Of a stretch of DNA of 64,000 nucleotides, positions 56,161 through 64,000 are shown one piece after another. The stretch is from positions 186,001 to 250,000 of the forward strand of contig NZ_CP151764.2 in NCBI RefSeq assembly GCF_038443705.2, given 5' to 3'. The notes under the pieces are model-generated. The model was not told the origin of the DNA. It ran no database searches and saw nothing but the letters and a program-made list of their open reading frames with translations. Each line of letters starts with the position of its first letter. The first letter of the stretch is position 1. Origin of the DNA: Yoonia sp. SS1-5. GTDB lineage: Bacteria > Pseudomonadota > Alphaproteobacteria > Rhodobacterales > Rhodobacteraceae. The position numbers and the translations under genes are program-made.

Positions 56161-58230
56161 ATGGCTGACGGATCACCAAAACGCGACGCAAGGTACGATA
56201 TTCTTTTCGAGGAAGTTCAGATCGGCCCGATTACAGCGCCGAACCGTTTCTTCTCGGTGCCACATGCGACGGGGCACAATCCATTGATGCCCAACGGGTC
56301 CATCGGGATGCGCGAGATGAAAGCCGAGGGCGGCTGGGGCGTTGTGTCGATGCAGTTGGCAGAGATCGATCCAACCTCTGACATCTCCAACCTGCCAATT
56401 GAGAAGTTCTGGGACGACACAGATGTAAAGTCCCACGCGCTTCTGGTCGAGCGGATCAAAAAGCATGGTGCGTTGACGGCGATTGAATTGGCCCACACCG
56501 GCATCCGCGCGCGCAACATGGACACCGGCACGCCCGTGCTTGGCCCATCGTCGATGCGGATTTTGAAACCGCAGAACCCGATCCAGTCCAAGGCGATGGA
56601 CAAGCAGGACATCAAGGCGTTCCGCGACAGCCACAAACGTGCGGTGCATCGCGCCAAGCAGGCGGGCTATGATATGGTCTATGTTTACGCGGCCCATGAT
56701 GCGTCACTGGTGTGGCACTTCCTCAATCCGATGTACAACCAGCGCACCGATGAATACGGCGGGTCATTTGAAAATCGTCTGCGCCTGTTCCGCGAGGTAT
56801 TGGAAGACACGGTCGAAGCCGCAGCAGGCGATGTGGCCGTAGCGGTGCGTATTCCTGCCCACGACTTCAAATCCGGCAGCCCGCTGACCTACGACAACGA
56901 GGCGCGCGCGGTGATCGAAAGCCTCGCCGAGGTGCCCGATTTGTGGGATGTCAACGTCGCAGGCTGGCCGCGCGACAGTGGCACGTCTCGGTTTGACGAC
57001 GAAGGCCATCAGGAGAAATATACTTCTTATGTCAAGCAAGTAACCACAAAACCGGTTGTCGGGGTAGGGCGCTATACCTCCGCCGATGCGATGGTAGGCC
57101 TCATCAAGAAGGGCGTCTTTGACCTGATTGGCGCGTCGCGACCATCGATTGCGGACCCCTTCCTGCCCAACAAGATCAAAGAAGGCCGCATCGACGACAT
57201 TCGTGAATGTATCGGCTGCAATGTTTGTGTGTCCTCGGATGCCTATTCTGTTCCCTTGATGTGCACACAAAACCCCACGATCAGTCAGGAATGGCGTCGT
57301 GGGTGGCACCCCGAGAACATCCCGGCAGCGCCGAAGAAAGAAAACACGCTCATCATCGGCTCCGGTCCTGCAGGTCTTGAATGCGCATTGACACTGGCCA
57401 AGGCTGGCCATGACGTGACGGTTGCTGAGAAGGCCTCCGAATTTGGTGGCCGTGTGATCAAGGAAAGCGCGTTGAAAGGTTTGAGTGCCTGGGGGCGGGT
57501 CAAGGATTATCGCCTGTACCAACTGCAACAGATGGGCAATGTGTCGCTTTATGCCGAAAGTGAGATCGGTGCCGCGGATGTGGCCGACTTCGAGGCGGAC
57601 AACATCGTCGTCGCGACAGGGTCCAAATGGCGCAACGATGGCGCTGGTGCCACGACCTTCAGTGCGATCGAAGGTTTTGCTGAACATGCGCTGACGCCGG
57701 ACGACATCATGAACGGCGGCGAGATTTCCGGGCCTATCGTGATCTATGACGACGATCACTACTATATGGGCAACATCCTGGCAGGGCATTTGGCGGCCAA
57801 GGGGCATGAGGTGCATCTGGTATGTCCGCTACCCTCGATTGCCGAATGGATGGGCTACACCCTGGAAAGCCCCCGTGTGCTGGATGAGATGGTTGAACTT
57901 GGCGTGCATATGCACCCCAACACGACTGTTCATGGCTGGAACGATGGCGCACTTGAGGTGTCCCGTTCGGACAGCGGACGGGTATTGCCGCCGATCAAAG
58001 GCGCACATCTGGTCGCTGTCGGGGCGCGGCTGCCGGATGATGCGTTGCTGTCAGAACTGCGCGCGCAAAGCGCGTTTGAGGGCAAAGTCACCGGCATCGG
58101 TGACTGCCTTGCGCCGGGCATCATTCAGGCCGCAGTCTTTTCCGGTCATGCTGAGGCGCGTCGGCTGATCGGTGACGTGCCCAAGAGCGGCATATACAAG
58201 CGCGAAACACCGGTCTTGTTTGATCGATGA
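56161..58230 (+). CDS. Trimethylamine/dimethylamine dehydrogenase-like NADH:flavin oxidoreductase
   Basis: 689 residues from ATG 56161 (MADGSPKRDARYDILFEEV), after GGAGGG; the earlier in-frame starts overlap the UPF0261 gene. Domain order is an FMN barrel, then the 4Fe-4S motif CIGCNVCVSS with a later Cys in VPLMCTQNPTISQEWRRGWHPE, very close to trimethylamine dehydrogenase, then FAD/ADP-binding domains beginning LIIGSGPAGLECALTLAKAGHDVTV. Relatives include trimethylamine, dimethylamine and histamine dehydrogenases and DgcA-type demethylases, several of which reduce ETF. The exact amine cannot be read. EtfBA nearby supports an ETF-linked reaction. Confidence 0.92.
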   Translation: MADGSPKRDARYDILFEEVQIGPITAPNRFFSVPHATGHNPLMPNGSIGMREMKAEGGWGVVSMQLAEIDPTSDISNLPIEKFWDDTDVKSHALLVERIKKHGALTAIELAHTGIRARNMDTGTPVLGPSSMRILKPQNPIQSKAMDKQDIKAFRDSHKRAVHRAKQAGYDMVYVYAAHDASLVWHFLNPMYNQRTDEYGGSFENRLRLFREVLEDTVEAAAGDVAVAVRIPAHDFKSGSPLTYDNEARAVIESLAEVPDLWDVNVAGWPRDSGTSRFDDEGHQEKYTSYVKQVTTKPVVGVGRYTSADAMVGLIKKGVFDLIGASRPSIADPFLPNKIKEGRIDDIRECIGCNVCVSSDAYSVPLMCTQNPTISQEWRRGWHPENIPAAPKKENTLIIGSGPAGLECALTLAKAGHDVTVAEKASEFGGRVIKESALKGLSAWGRVKDYRLYQLQQMGNVSLYAESEIGAADVADFEADNIVVATGSKWRNDGAGATTFSAIEGFAEHALTPDDIMNGGEISGPIVIYDDDHYYMGNILAGHLAAKGHEVHLVCPLPSIAEWMGYTLESPRVLDEMVELGVHMHPNTTVHGWNDGALEVSRSDSGRVLPPIKGAHLVAVGARLPDDALLSELRAQSAFEGKVTGIGDCLAPGIIQAAVFSGHAEARRLIGDVPKSGIYKRETPVLFDR

Positions 58231-58296
58231 CGCGCTCAATTGGCGGCGAGGTTCTCTCCCTACCTTGCCGCCTTTGAATCTGACGCCGAGGTGCAT

Positions 58297-58959
58297 ATGC
58301 CCGCAATGAAAAGATCCATAACGCCAGCCAAAGCAGTCGAATTCATCCCTGACGGGGCCACCATTATGGTGGGCGGTTTCATGGGTGTGGGATCACCCAA
58401 CCGACTGATCAAAGCACTCGTTGCGGCAGGAAAACGAAATCTGACGCTTGTGGCAAATGACACTGCCATGCCGGGAAAGGGCATCGGCAAATTGGTCTCA
58501 GCGGGATGTTTGGAACGCGTAATTGCGTCCCATATCGGACTGAACCCTGAAACACAGGCGCAAATGAATGCAGGCGATCTCGCGGTCGATCTCGTCCCGC
58601 AAGGCACGCTTGTGGAGTGCATCCGCGCCGCGGGGGTTGGTCTTGGTGCGGTCATCACTCCAACGGGCATCGGAACTCCGGTGGCTGAGGGAAAGGAAGT
58701 TCTTGAGGTCGATGGTGTGCCTTTTCTTGTCGAAAAGCCCATCAGAGCTGAGTTCGCGCTGATTGCAGCGCGTCAATCTGACTATGCTGGAAACCTCGAA
58801 TACGCGCTGACAGCACAGAATTTCAACCCAATCATGGCAATGGCAGGTGACATTGTCATCGCTGAGCCAGAGCATATTGTCCCGGTTGGGATGATCTCGC
58901 CTGACGCGGTGCGCACGCCAGCAACCCTAGTCGATCACCTGGTTGAAAGGGCTCTATGA
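58297..58959 (+). CDS. 3-oxoacid CoA-transferase subunit A
   Basis: 220 residues from ATG 58297, with a GAGG about 8 bases upstream; the longer frame adds 19 residues that include the intergenic region. Family I CoA-transferase alpha subunit with GATIMVGGFMGVGSPNRLIKAL, GGF being the family glycine loop. It transfers CoA between acyl donors such as succinyl-CoA or acetyl-CoA and an acid of the pathway. Its stop overlaps the next start. Confidence 0.93.
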   Translation: MPAMKRSITPAKAVEFIPDGATIMVGGFMGVGSPNRLIKALVAAGKRNLTLVANDTAMPGKGIGKLVSAGCLERVIASHIGLNPETQAQMNAGDLAVDLVPQGTLVECIRAAGVGLGAVITPTGIGTPVAEGKEVLEVDGVPFLVEKPIRAEFALIAARQSDYAGNLEYALTAQNFNPIMAMAGDIVIAEPEHIVPVGMISPDAVRTPATLVDHLVERAL

Positions 58960-59612
58960 TGGACCCAAAGGAACGCATTGCTCGCCGTGTCGCGCAAGAA
59001 ATTGCGCCAGCAACTCTCGTCAATCTCGGAATCGGTTTGCCGAGCCTGGTCGCAATTTTTGTTCCGCCGGAGATGGGGGTCTTCTTTCAATCAGAGAATG
59101 GAGTGATAGGGCTCGGCGCGCGTCCACCGGAAGGCATGGAAGATCCGGACCTGACAGATGCAGGCGGCGGGTTCGTGACTGCGGTACCCGGTGCCGCTGC
59201 TATCGACAGCGCCATGAGCTTTGGGTTGATCCGAGGCGGACACATCGACATGACCGTGCTTGGTGGATTGGAAGTTGATGCAAAGGGGCTTCTTGCGAAT
59301 TGGATGATACCGGGAAAACTGACACCCGGAATGGGCGGTGCCATGGACCTTGCCACGGGTGCGAAAAAGGTCGTTGTCGCCATGCAGCACGTCAACCGAG
59401 GCCAATCGAAAATTGTTCAGACATGTGAACTTCCCCTCACATCGACGCGTCCTGTCGATCTGATCGTCACCGATTTGGCCGTTTTTCAAGTTTCACCGCA
59501 AGGACTGGTTTTGGTCGAGCATTCAATGGAGATTGGCGTGGGAGGGGTTCGCGAGGCAACTGAAGCAGACTTTCTGGTATCACAAGATCTGAAAGTGATG
59601 TCATTGAGTTAG
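58956..59612 (+). CDS. 3-oxoacid CoA-transferase subunit B
   Basis: 218 residues. Catalytic glutamate 47 in SENGVIGLG, the family I CoA-transferase motif, with the NLGIGLPSLVA loop and GMGGAMDLATGAKKVVVAMQHVNR. Pairs with subunit A. Last gene of the rightward operon that starts with the HAD hydrolase. The first two codons are both ATG. Confidence 0.95.
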   Translation: MMDPKERIARRVAQEIAPATLVNLGIGLPSLVAIFVPPEMGVFFQSENGVIGLGARPPEGMEDPDLTDAGGGFVTAVPGAAAIDSAMSFGLIRGGHIDMTVLGGLEVDAKGLLANWMIPGKLTPGMGGAMDLATGAKKVVVAMQHVNRGQSKIVQTCELPLTSTRPVDLIVTDLAVFQVSPQGLVLVEHSMEIGVGGVREATEADFLVSQDLKVMSLS

Positions 59613-60035
59613 CGATAAGTTTCTTTTTTTTTGCTCGTCCGTACAGGCCAACTGAGATAGTTTTCTTCGGTCTCTACAAATTGTAAAAGCTGGTGTTTGG
59701 GAAACCAGGGGCTATTCAGTCTTCGGTTTCTTCAACTGGTGTGCACCTATTCGACTGTACCACTTCTTCAAGCAGAAAGACGTTTTTTCAGTCACCCCGA
59801 ACAATCTGATTGCTATCAGTGCGGGGTCCCGTTCCCAATCAGAATTTTGACTCACCGTGACCTCGTGGCATTCTCTTCGAGCCTTGATCGCTGATTGATT
59901 ATCACTGCCCCCCGTCCTCCAAAATAGTATTAGGGACCAGTTCAGTAGCAAAAGATCAGTAGAGCCTGGCATCTGCCTGGCTGTTCTGGGTCTGCTATCA
60001 TTTAGAAACGGATATGTTTCAGCGGTGTTGCCGAA
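59613..60035. other. Intergenic region without a supported gene
   Basis: About 420 bases between the convergent CoA-transferase and AraC genes. Small open frames on both strands have no family likeness. No hairpin followed by T residues was found near the CoA-transferase stop, although a T run lies at about 59624. Confidence 0.4.
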
Positions 60036-60980
60036 CTATGCGCGGTAGCTTCTGGGGCTCTGCCCAAAACGCGTCCGGAAAATAGTTGAAAAATTCTGCA
60101 AGTTCGAAAACCCATGCCGAAACGCAATTTCGCTGATGGAAAGCCGCTGGAACCGTGCATCGCGCAGATCGCTGGCCACGGCGTCAAGTCGCGTCTTGCG
60201 AATAAACGCGCTGATTGAGGTGTCTTCTTTTGAAAAGATGTCATTGAGCCTACGCACGGACATTCCGATTTGAGCAGCGACCATATTGCGGTCAAGGCCC
60301 GGCTCACCAAGGTGCGCCCTGATATATGATTTGGCGCGCAGCATGACGTGTTGTTCGGGCGATGACAGCTCAATCTTATCGGCCCCATGTGACGCCAGCC
60401 CCGTCGCAATCAGATCAATCAGCGTGTCCTGCAGCAAAGACTGAACCATGGGATTGGCCGTATTCACATGTTCAGCAAACGCCAGAATGTTTTCGCGGAC
60501 TAGTTTCCCGATGCCCGATTGGCCGTCAATCTTGCGCGCCGTTAGCATCTCGGCATTGGGCAAACGCTCAATCAGTTTTGCCGATGGAAGCTGCACCACA
60601 GTTTTGGAAAAATCATCGCTCAGCTTCAGCGTGTAGGGGTCTGTACTGCTATACAGCGCCATATCGCCTGGGTTCAAAACGGCGGTTTTGCCAAACTGCG
60701 TCACCTGCGATGATTCGGCGGTTTGCAGGCTCAACAGGAAATAGGAGTCCGTGGTCGCGCGGATATCGCGCTTGCGCCGCTCAACCGTATGCGACAAGCC
60801 CGAAACCTTTGATATCGACACCACCGAGTGTCGCGCGATATCAATCAATCCCCGGAAATTGCTTCGATTTTCGGTGTCACATCCAAGCTGCACATAGCTG
60901 TCACATACGGATTCTCGCCAATACGCAAAGCGATCCTGCGGTGCGACGTCGTCCGTATTGTAGCGTGTTTGGATATCCAT
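60036..60980 (-). CDS. AraC-family transcriptional regulator beside nitrilase
   Basis: 314 residues from ATG 60980 (MDIQTRYNTDDVAPQDRFAYWRE); a start five codons earlier is possible. The N-terminal domain is of the AraC-binding-like type (PF14525), and the C-terminal double helix-turn-helix is RNMVAAQIGMSVRRLNDIFSKEDTSISAFIRKTRLDAVASDL with ISEIAFRHGFSNLQNFSTIFRTRFGQSPRSYR. It is divergent from the nitrilase gene, 125 bases apart. AraC-type regulators next to nitrilases (NitR) activate nitrilase in response to nitriles, so a similar role is likely. Confidence 0.9.
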   Translation of the reverse strand: MDIQTRYNTDDVAPQDRFAYWRESVCDSYVQLGCDTENRSNFRGLIDIARHSVVSISKVSGLSHTVERRKRDIRATTDSYFLLSLQTAESSQVTQFGKTAVLNPGDMALYSSTDPYTLKLSDDFSKTVVQLPSAKLIERLPNAEMLTARKIDGQSGIGKLVRENILAFAEHVNTANPMVQSLLQDTLIDLIATGLASHGADKIELSSPEQHVMLRAKSYIRAHLGEPGLDRNMVAAQIGMSVRRLNDIFSKEDTSISAFIRKTRLDAVASDLRDARFQRLSISEIAFRHGFSNLQNFSTIFRTRFGQSPRSYRA

Positions 60981-61105
60981 GAACACTATTCCCAAAGTTA
61001 ACTAACTATGCCGGTACTTCCCAAAAACACAAGTTTTTCCGCCGAAACCCAAAAGCGGTCCCATTCGTAACTATGTCAACCTGTCTTCAGTTACCGGAGG
61101 AAATC

Positions 61106-62116
61106 ATGACACAATCAAAAGTCGCAGCTGTTCAGGCTGCCCCTTGCTTCTTGGATTTGGACGCTGGCGTTCAAAAGGCCGTTGGACTGATCGAAGAGGC
61201 CGCAAAGAACGGCGCGAACCTTGTTGCGTTCAGCGAAACATGGCTGCCTGGCTATCCAAACCACATTTGGCTTGGCCCTGTTGCGTGGCAGATGCAATTT
61301 GTCGGACGTTATTTTGACAATTCCATTGTGGCCGGCTCGACGCATGAACAAAAACTCGCCAAAGCCTGTCGCGACAACAAAATTCAGTTGTCCATTGGCG
61401 TGTCCGAACGCGACGGCGGTTCACTTTACATTGCGCAATGGCACTTTGACGAAACGGGCGAGGTCATAAACCGCCGCCGCAAGCTGAAGCCAACCCATGT
61501 GGAACGTACGGTTTACGGCGAAGGCGACGGGTCTGACCTGAACGTCGTCGATACATCCATCGGCCGTGTCGGTCAGCTGGCCTGCTGGGAGCACCTACAG
61601 CCGCTTTCCAAATACGCCATGTACGCCCAGAACGAACAGATCCACGTGGCCGCCTGGCCGAACCTGCACCTCTACAAAGACATGGCCTACGCACTTGGGC
61701 CGGAAGTCAATAACGGTGCCTCAATGCTGTACGCAGTCGAAGGGTCCTGCTTCGTGGTTGCTCCATGTGCGCTGGTCAGCAAGGAAATTCAGGACCAGCT
61801 GTGCGACGGGAATAAAGAGATGGAGGCCATGTGTCCCATCGGTGGTGGTCATACCCGCATCTTCGGCCCTGACGGGTCCGAATTGGCCGAACATATCCCG
61901 CATGACCAGGAGGGCATCATGTATGCCGACATTGATCTGCATATGATTGGTTACGCCAAGGCTGCAGCCGACCCAGCGGGCCATTACGCCAAACGCGACA
62001 GCACGCGTTTGCTGATCAACCGCAAGAAGCAGTCTGCGGTGGTGAATTTCGACGACGCATCTGGATGGGAAGAGGTGACTGAAATGTCCTCCGCCCCGGC
62101 TGAAGCCGCAGAATAA
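61106..62116 (+). CDS. Aliphatic nitrilase (carbon-nitrogen hydrolase family)
   Basis: 336 residues from ATG 61106, six bases after GGAGG; the earlier in-frame start is not used. The catalytic triad is visible: Glu44 (AFSETWLPGYP), Lys128 (RKLKPTHVERTVYG) and Cys160 (LACWEHLQP). The LxPTHxER-V-G and CWEH motifs separate true nitrilases from amidases. It converts a nitrile to the acid and ammonia in the cytoplasm; some relatives hydrate cyanide. First gene of a cluster with a PNPOx-like flavoprotein and an ABC binding protein, under the divergent AraC regulator. Confidence 0.93.
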   Translation: MTQSKVAAVQAAPCFLDLDAGVQKAVGLIEEAAKNGANLVAFSETWLPGYPNHIWLGPVAWQMQFVGRYFDNSIVAGSTHEQKLAKACRDNKIQLSIGVSERDGGSLYIAQWHFDETGEVINRRRKLKPTHVERTVYGEGDGSDLNVVDTSIGRVGQLACWEHLQPLSKYAMYAQNEQIHVAAWPNLHLYKDMAYALGPEVNNGASMLYAVEGSCFVVAPCALVSKEIQDQLCDGNKEMEAMCPIGGGHTRIFGPDGSELAEHIPHDQEGIMYADIDLHMIGYAKAAADPAGHYAKRDSTRLLINRKKQSAVVNFDDASGWEEVTEMSSAPAEAAE

Positions 62117-62124
62117 AGCCCCGT

Positions 62125-62146
62125 GGCCCCGCGTGACAGCGGGGCC
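62125..62146. other. Strong hairpin between nitrilase and PNPOx-like genes
   Basis: Perfect stem GGCCCCGC (62125-62132) and GCGGGGCC (62139-62146), loop GTGACA, with no T run. It may stabilise the upstream nitrilase transcript or attenuate downstream expression rather than terminate fully. Confidence 0.6.
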
Positions 62147-62170
62147 GCACATGTTTTCAGGGAGGTCAAC

Positions 62171-62860
62171 ATGTCAGACCCAACACCAGCCATTCCGACC
62201 CATGACGATTTCTACACCGACGCGCAGCGCAAGCTGCAGGATGAGAATGGCACAACCAAGCTGTCCCATGCCGTGGTGCAAGCCATCGTGCGCGACGAGC
62301 TGGAAGACTACCACATCGACTATATTGAAAGCCGCGACTACTTTTTCCTGTCTACGGTGACCGCAGATGGCGAGCCGACGGTGTCTTACAAGGGTGGGCC
62401 TGTGGGCTTTGTCAAACACCTGGGCGACGGCAAACTGGTCTTCCCCAATTACGACGGCAACGGGATGTGGCTTTCGATGGGCAATATTGATGCGGCCAGC
62501 AAGGTCGGCATGCTGTTCATGGATTTTGAAACCCCGTGGCGCATTCGCGTACAGGGTGATGCGAAACTGTCTAAAGACCCCGAGCTGATGGCCCATTTCC
62601 CTGGCTGCAACATGGTCGCTACGGTCGATGTGACCCGCGTGTTCCAGAATTGCGCCCGGATGATCCACAAGCACAAACGGGTCGAAGATCATTCGATCTA
62701 TGTGCCCGATACCGAAGGCAAACAGCCCTTCCCGGCTTGGAAACGCATCGCCCCCTTGCAGGATTTTCTGCCCGAAAAAGATCGTGGCAAAGCCGCTGAA
62801 CACGGCGGGCTGATCATCGAAGAAGAATACATGGGCAAAGTCATGGACGGCACGTCCTAA
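62171..62860 (+). CDS. Pyridoxamine 5'-phosphate oxidase-fold flavoprotein
   Basis: 229 residues from ATG 62171, after GGGAGG. The split-barrel FMN-binding fold is indicated by DYFFLSTVTADGEPTVSYKGGPVGFVKHLGDGKLVFPNYDGNGMWLSMGNI and GMLFMDFETPWRIRVQGDAKL. The C-terminal extension (VPDTEGKQPFPAWKRIAPLQDFLPEKD) is common in the longer general-stress or reductase-like group. It probably reduces or oxidises a small compound linked to the nitrile pathway; true PNPOx activity is unlikely. Confidence 0.85.
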   Translation: MSDPTPAIPTHDDFYTDAQRKLQDENGTTKLSHAVVQAIVRDELEDYHIDYIESRDYFFLSTVTADGEPTVSYKGGPVGFVKHLGDGKLVFPNYDGNGMWLSMGNIDAASKVGMLFMDFETPWRIRVQGDAKLSKDPELMAHFPGCNMVATVDVTRVFQNCARMIHKHKRVEDHSIYVPDTEGKQPFPAWKRIAPLQDFLPEKDRGKAAEHGGLIIEEEYMGKVMDGTS

Positions 62861-62889
62861 GCCCCAACATATCCAACAGGAGACGACCA

Positions 62890-64000
62890 ATGAAACTGCA
62901 ATTCACCCTGACCACAGGGGCGGCGGCGCTTTGCCTTGCCCTGACTGGCACGACCGCTGCTGCCGATGGCCAGGCCCCAACGTGCGGTCTGAACACAGGC
63001 GAGGCCGCAAGTGGCGATCCGATCAAAGTCGGCGGCATCAACGGCAACGCCCCTCCCGGTGACTTTTCCGGCGGCACGGATGCGGCAGCGGCCTATTTTG
63101 ACTGCGTGAACGCCAACGGCGGCATCAATGGGCGTCCCATCGAATACATCGTTGAGAACGACCAGTGGAACCCGGAGCTGGCCGGGCAGGTCGCGACCAA
63201 GCTGGTCAAGGATGAGGGCGTCGTGGCGCTTGTCGGGAACGGCTCGGTTGTGTCCATGGCCGTGAACGCCGGCCTCTATAAGGACGAGGACGTGATGGTC
63301 ATGGCCTCGGGCTGTGCGATCTCGGAATGTTACGAGTCCACGAATATCGTCTCGACCAACCAGGGCCCATTGCCCTCGGGCATAGGCGCGCTGACCTACG
63401 CGGTTGAAGAGCTGGGCACGACAAGTGCGGCCTGTATCGGGTTCAACATCCCCAACAATGGCGGCTGGGCCTGCGACTGGATGGAAGACTACATGTCCAG
63501 CCAAGGGCTCACCGGCACGTCGATCCTGATGGATCCCACAGCGGTCGACCTGAATTCGGTCTATCTGCAAGCGATTGCCGAAGGGGTCGACACGATCCTA
63601 CTGATGCTGCCCGCTGGCCCCGCGATTGGGCTGCTGAAAGTTGCCGAAGAACAGGGCGGTCGCGATCTGTTCAAATGGGTCTCGCCAACCCCGCTCTATG
63701 AGCCGGGGGTGGCCGAGGTGCTGGGCGACTATTGGAACGACAATCTGCATATCCATACTGCATATCCATATCGAGCTGGCCCCCTTCGACAGTGACGGCC
63801 CTGACAACCAGAACTGGATCAAGGTGATGGATGCTTACGGTCAAGACGGCGACCGTCGCGATACGTTCAGCCAGTCCGGCTACATCTCGGCTAAGTTCTT
63901 TGTCGAGGCACTGCTGGAGCTTGACGCAAGCAGCATCGACCGCGCTTCCGTAAGTGCCGCAATCCGTGGGATTACAAACGCTGAATTCGATCTGCTTTGC
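62890..64000 (+). pseudogene. LivK-type ABC transporter substrate-binding protein, frameshifted and cut by window edge
   Basis: Periplasmic binding protein of the branched-chain amino acid/amide group (Peripl_BP_6 type). Signal peptide about residues 1-25 (ending TAAA), then GDPIKVGGINGNAPPGDFSGGTDAAAAYFDCVNANGGINGRPIEYIVENDQWNPE. The frame is broken at 63758 by a 13-bp tandem duplication and stops at 63795. In the shifted frame the protein continues in register (IELAPFDSDGPDNQNWIKVMDAYGQDG...) to the window end. Removing one repeat restores the frame. Its permeases and ATPases, if present, should follow outside the window. Confidence 0.88.
63745..63770 (+). repeat. 13-bp tandem duplication causing a frameshift
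   Basis: CTGCATATCCATA occurs twice in a row (63745-63757 and 63758-63770). One copy would read NLHIHIELAPF; two copies shift the frame by +1. Confidence 0.95.

Noticed and set aside
56764-57816. 350-residue open frame antisense to the TMADH-like gene
   Set aside because: Shadow frame produced by codon bias of the real gene.

Overview
The window looks like part of a low-copy repABC replicon (plasmid or chromid) from an alphaproteobacterium of the Rhodobacterales/Roseobacter type. The evidence is a complete repABC cassette at 6.5-10 kb, plasmid-type accessory genes beside it (RES/Xre toxin-antitoxin, ArdC antirestriction remnant, serine resolvase, tyrosine recombinase, DUF1403-ScpB pair), moderately GC-rich coding sequence, and catabolic gene sets typical of marine roseobacters. 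No rRNA, tRNA or CRISPR array was seen.

Layout. (1) 1-2.5 kb: leftward livH-livM-livG branched-chain-type ABC importer, cut by the window edge. (2) 2.7-14.4 kb: replicon backbone, with candidate centromere palindromes just downstream of repC and an inverted repeat plus a consensus DnaA box upstream of repA. (3) 14.5-19.8 kb: an insertion-sequence cluster. Two identical 1180-bp IS481-type elements lie in opposite orientation, each with its own 7-bp target duplication, followed by an IS3-family element. Together they have broken a nuclease-like gene into fragments. (4) 19.9-35.4 kb: a probable TetR-controlled catabolic regulon. One palindrome, GATAGTAwwTACTATC, lies in front of three operons and, degenerate, in front of a FadL-type porin gene. 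The operons encode a Tat-exported lactone-oxidase-family flavoprotein with a cytochrome c, an SGNH esterase, an aldehyde dehydrogenase, an alpha/beta hydrolase, an acyl-CoA ligase, an enoyl-CoA hydratase and a dienoyl-CoA-reductase-like enzyme. (5) 35.4-38.8 kb: TetR regulator and RND efflux pump, the permease truncated. (6) 38.8-42.5 kb: a cargo-free TniA-TniB-TniQ transposon whose two flanks are remnants of different genes. (7) 43-59.6 kb: two divergent operons. The leftward one is tctCBA-aldehyde dehydrogenase-etfBA. The rightward one carries a HAD hydrolase, class III aminotransferase, dimethylglycine-dehydrogenase-like flavoprotein, UPF0261 protein, trimethylamine-dehydrogenase-like flavoprotein and CoA-transferase subunits A and B. 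(8) 60-64 kb: AraC regulator, nitrilase, PNPOx-like flavoprotein and a LivK-type binding protein frameshifted by a 13-bp tandem duplication.

How it fits together. Region 4 reads as uptake, periplasmic oxidation or ester cleavage, aldehyde oxidation, CoA activation and beta-oxidation of an unidentified hydrophobic compound under one repressor. Region 7 reads as uptake of a carboxylated substrate by a tripartite tricarboxylate transporter, oxidative demethylation or deamination by two flavoproteins of ETF-linked types (with ETF encoded in the opposite operon), then transamination, aldehyde oxidation and CoA transfer. The substrate of neither system can be read from the sequence.
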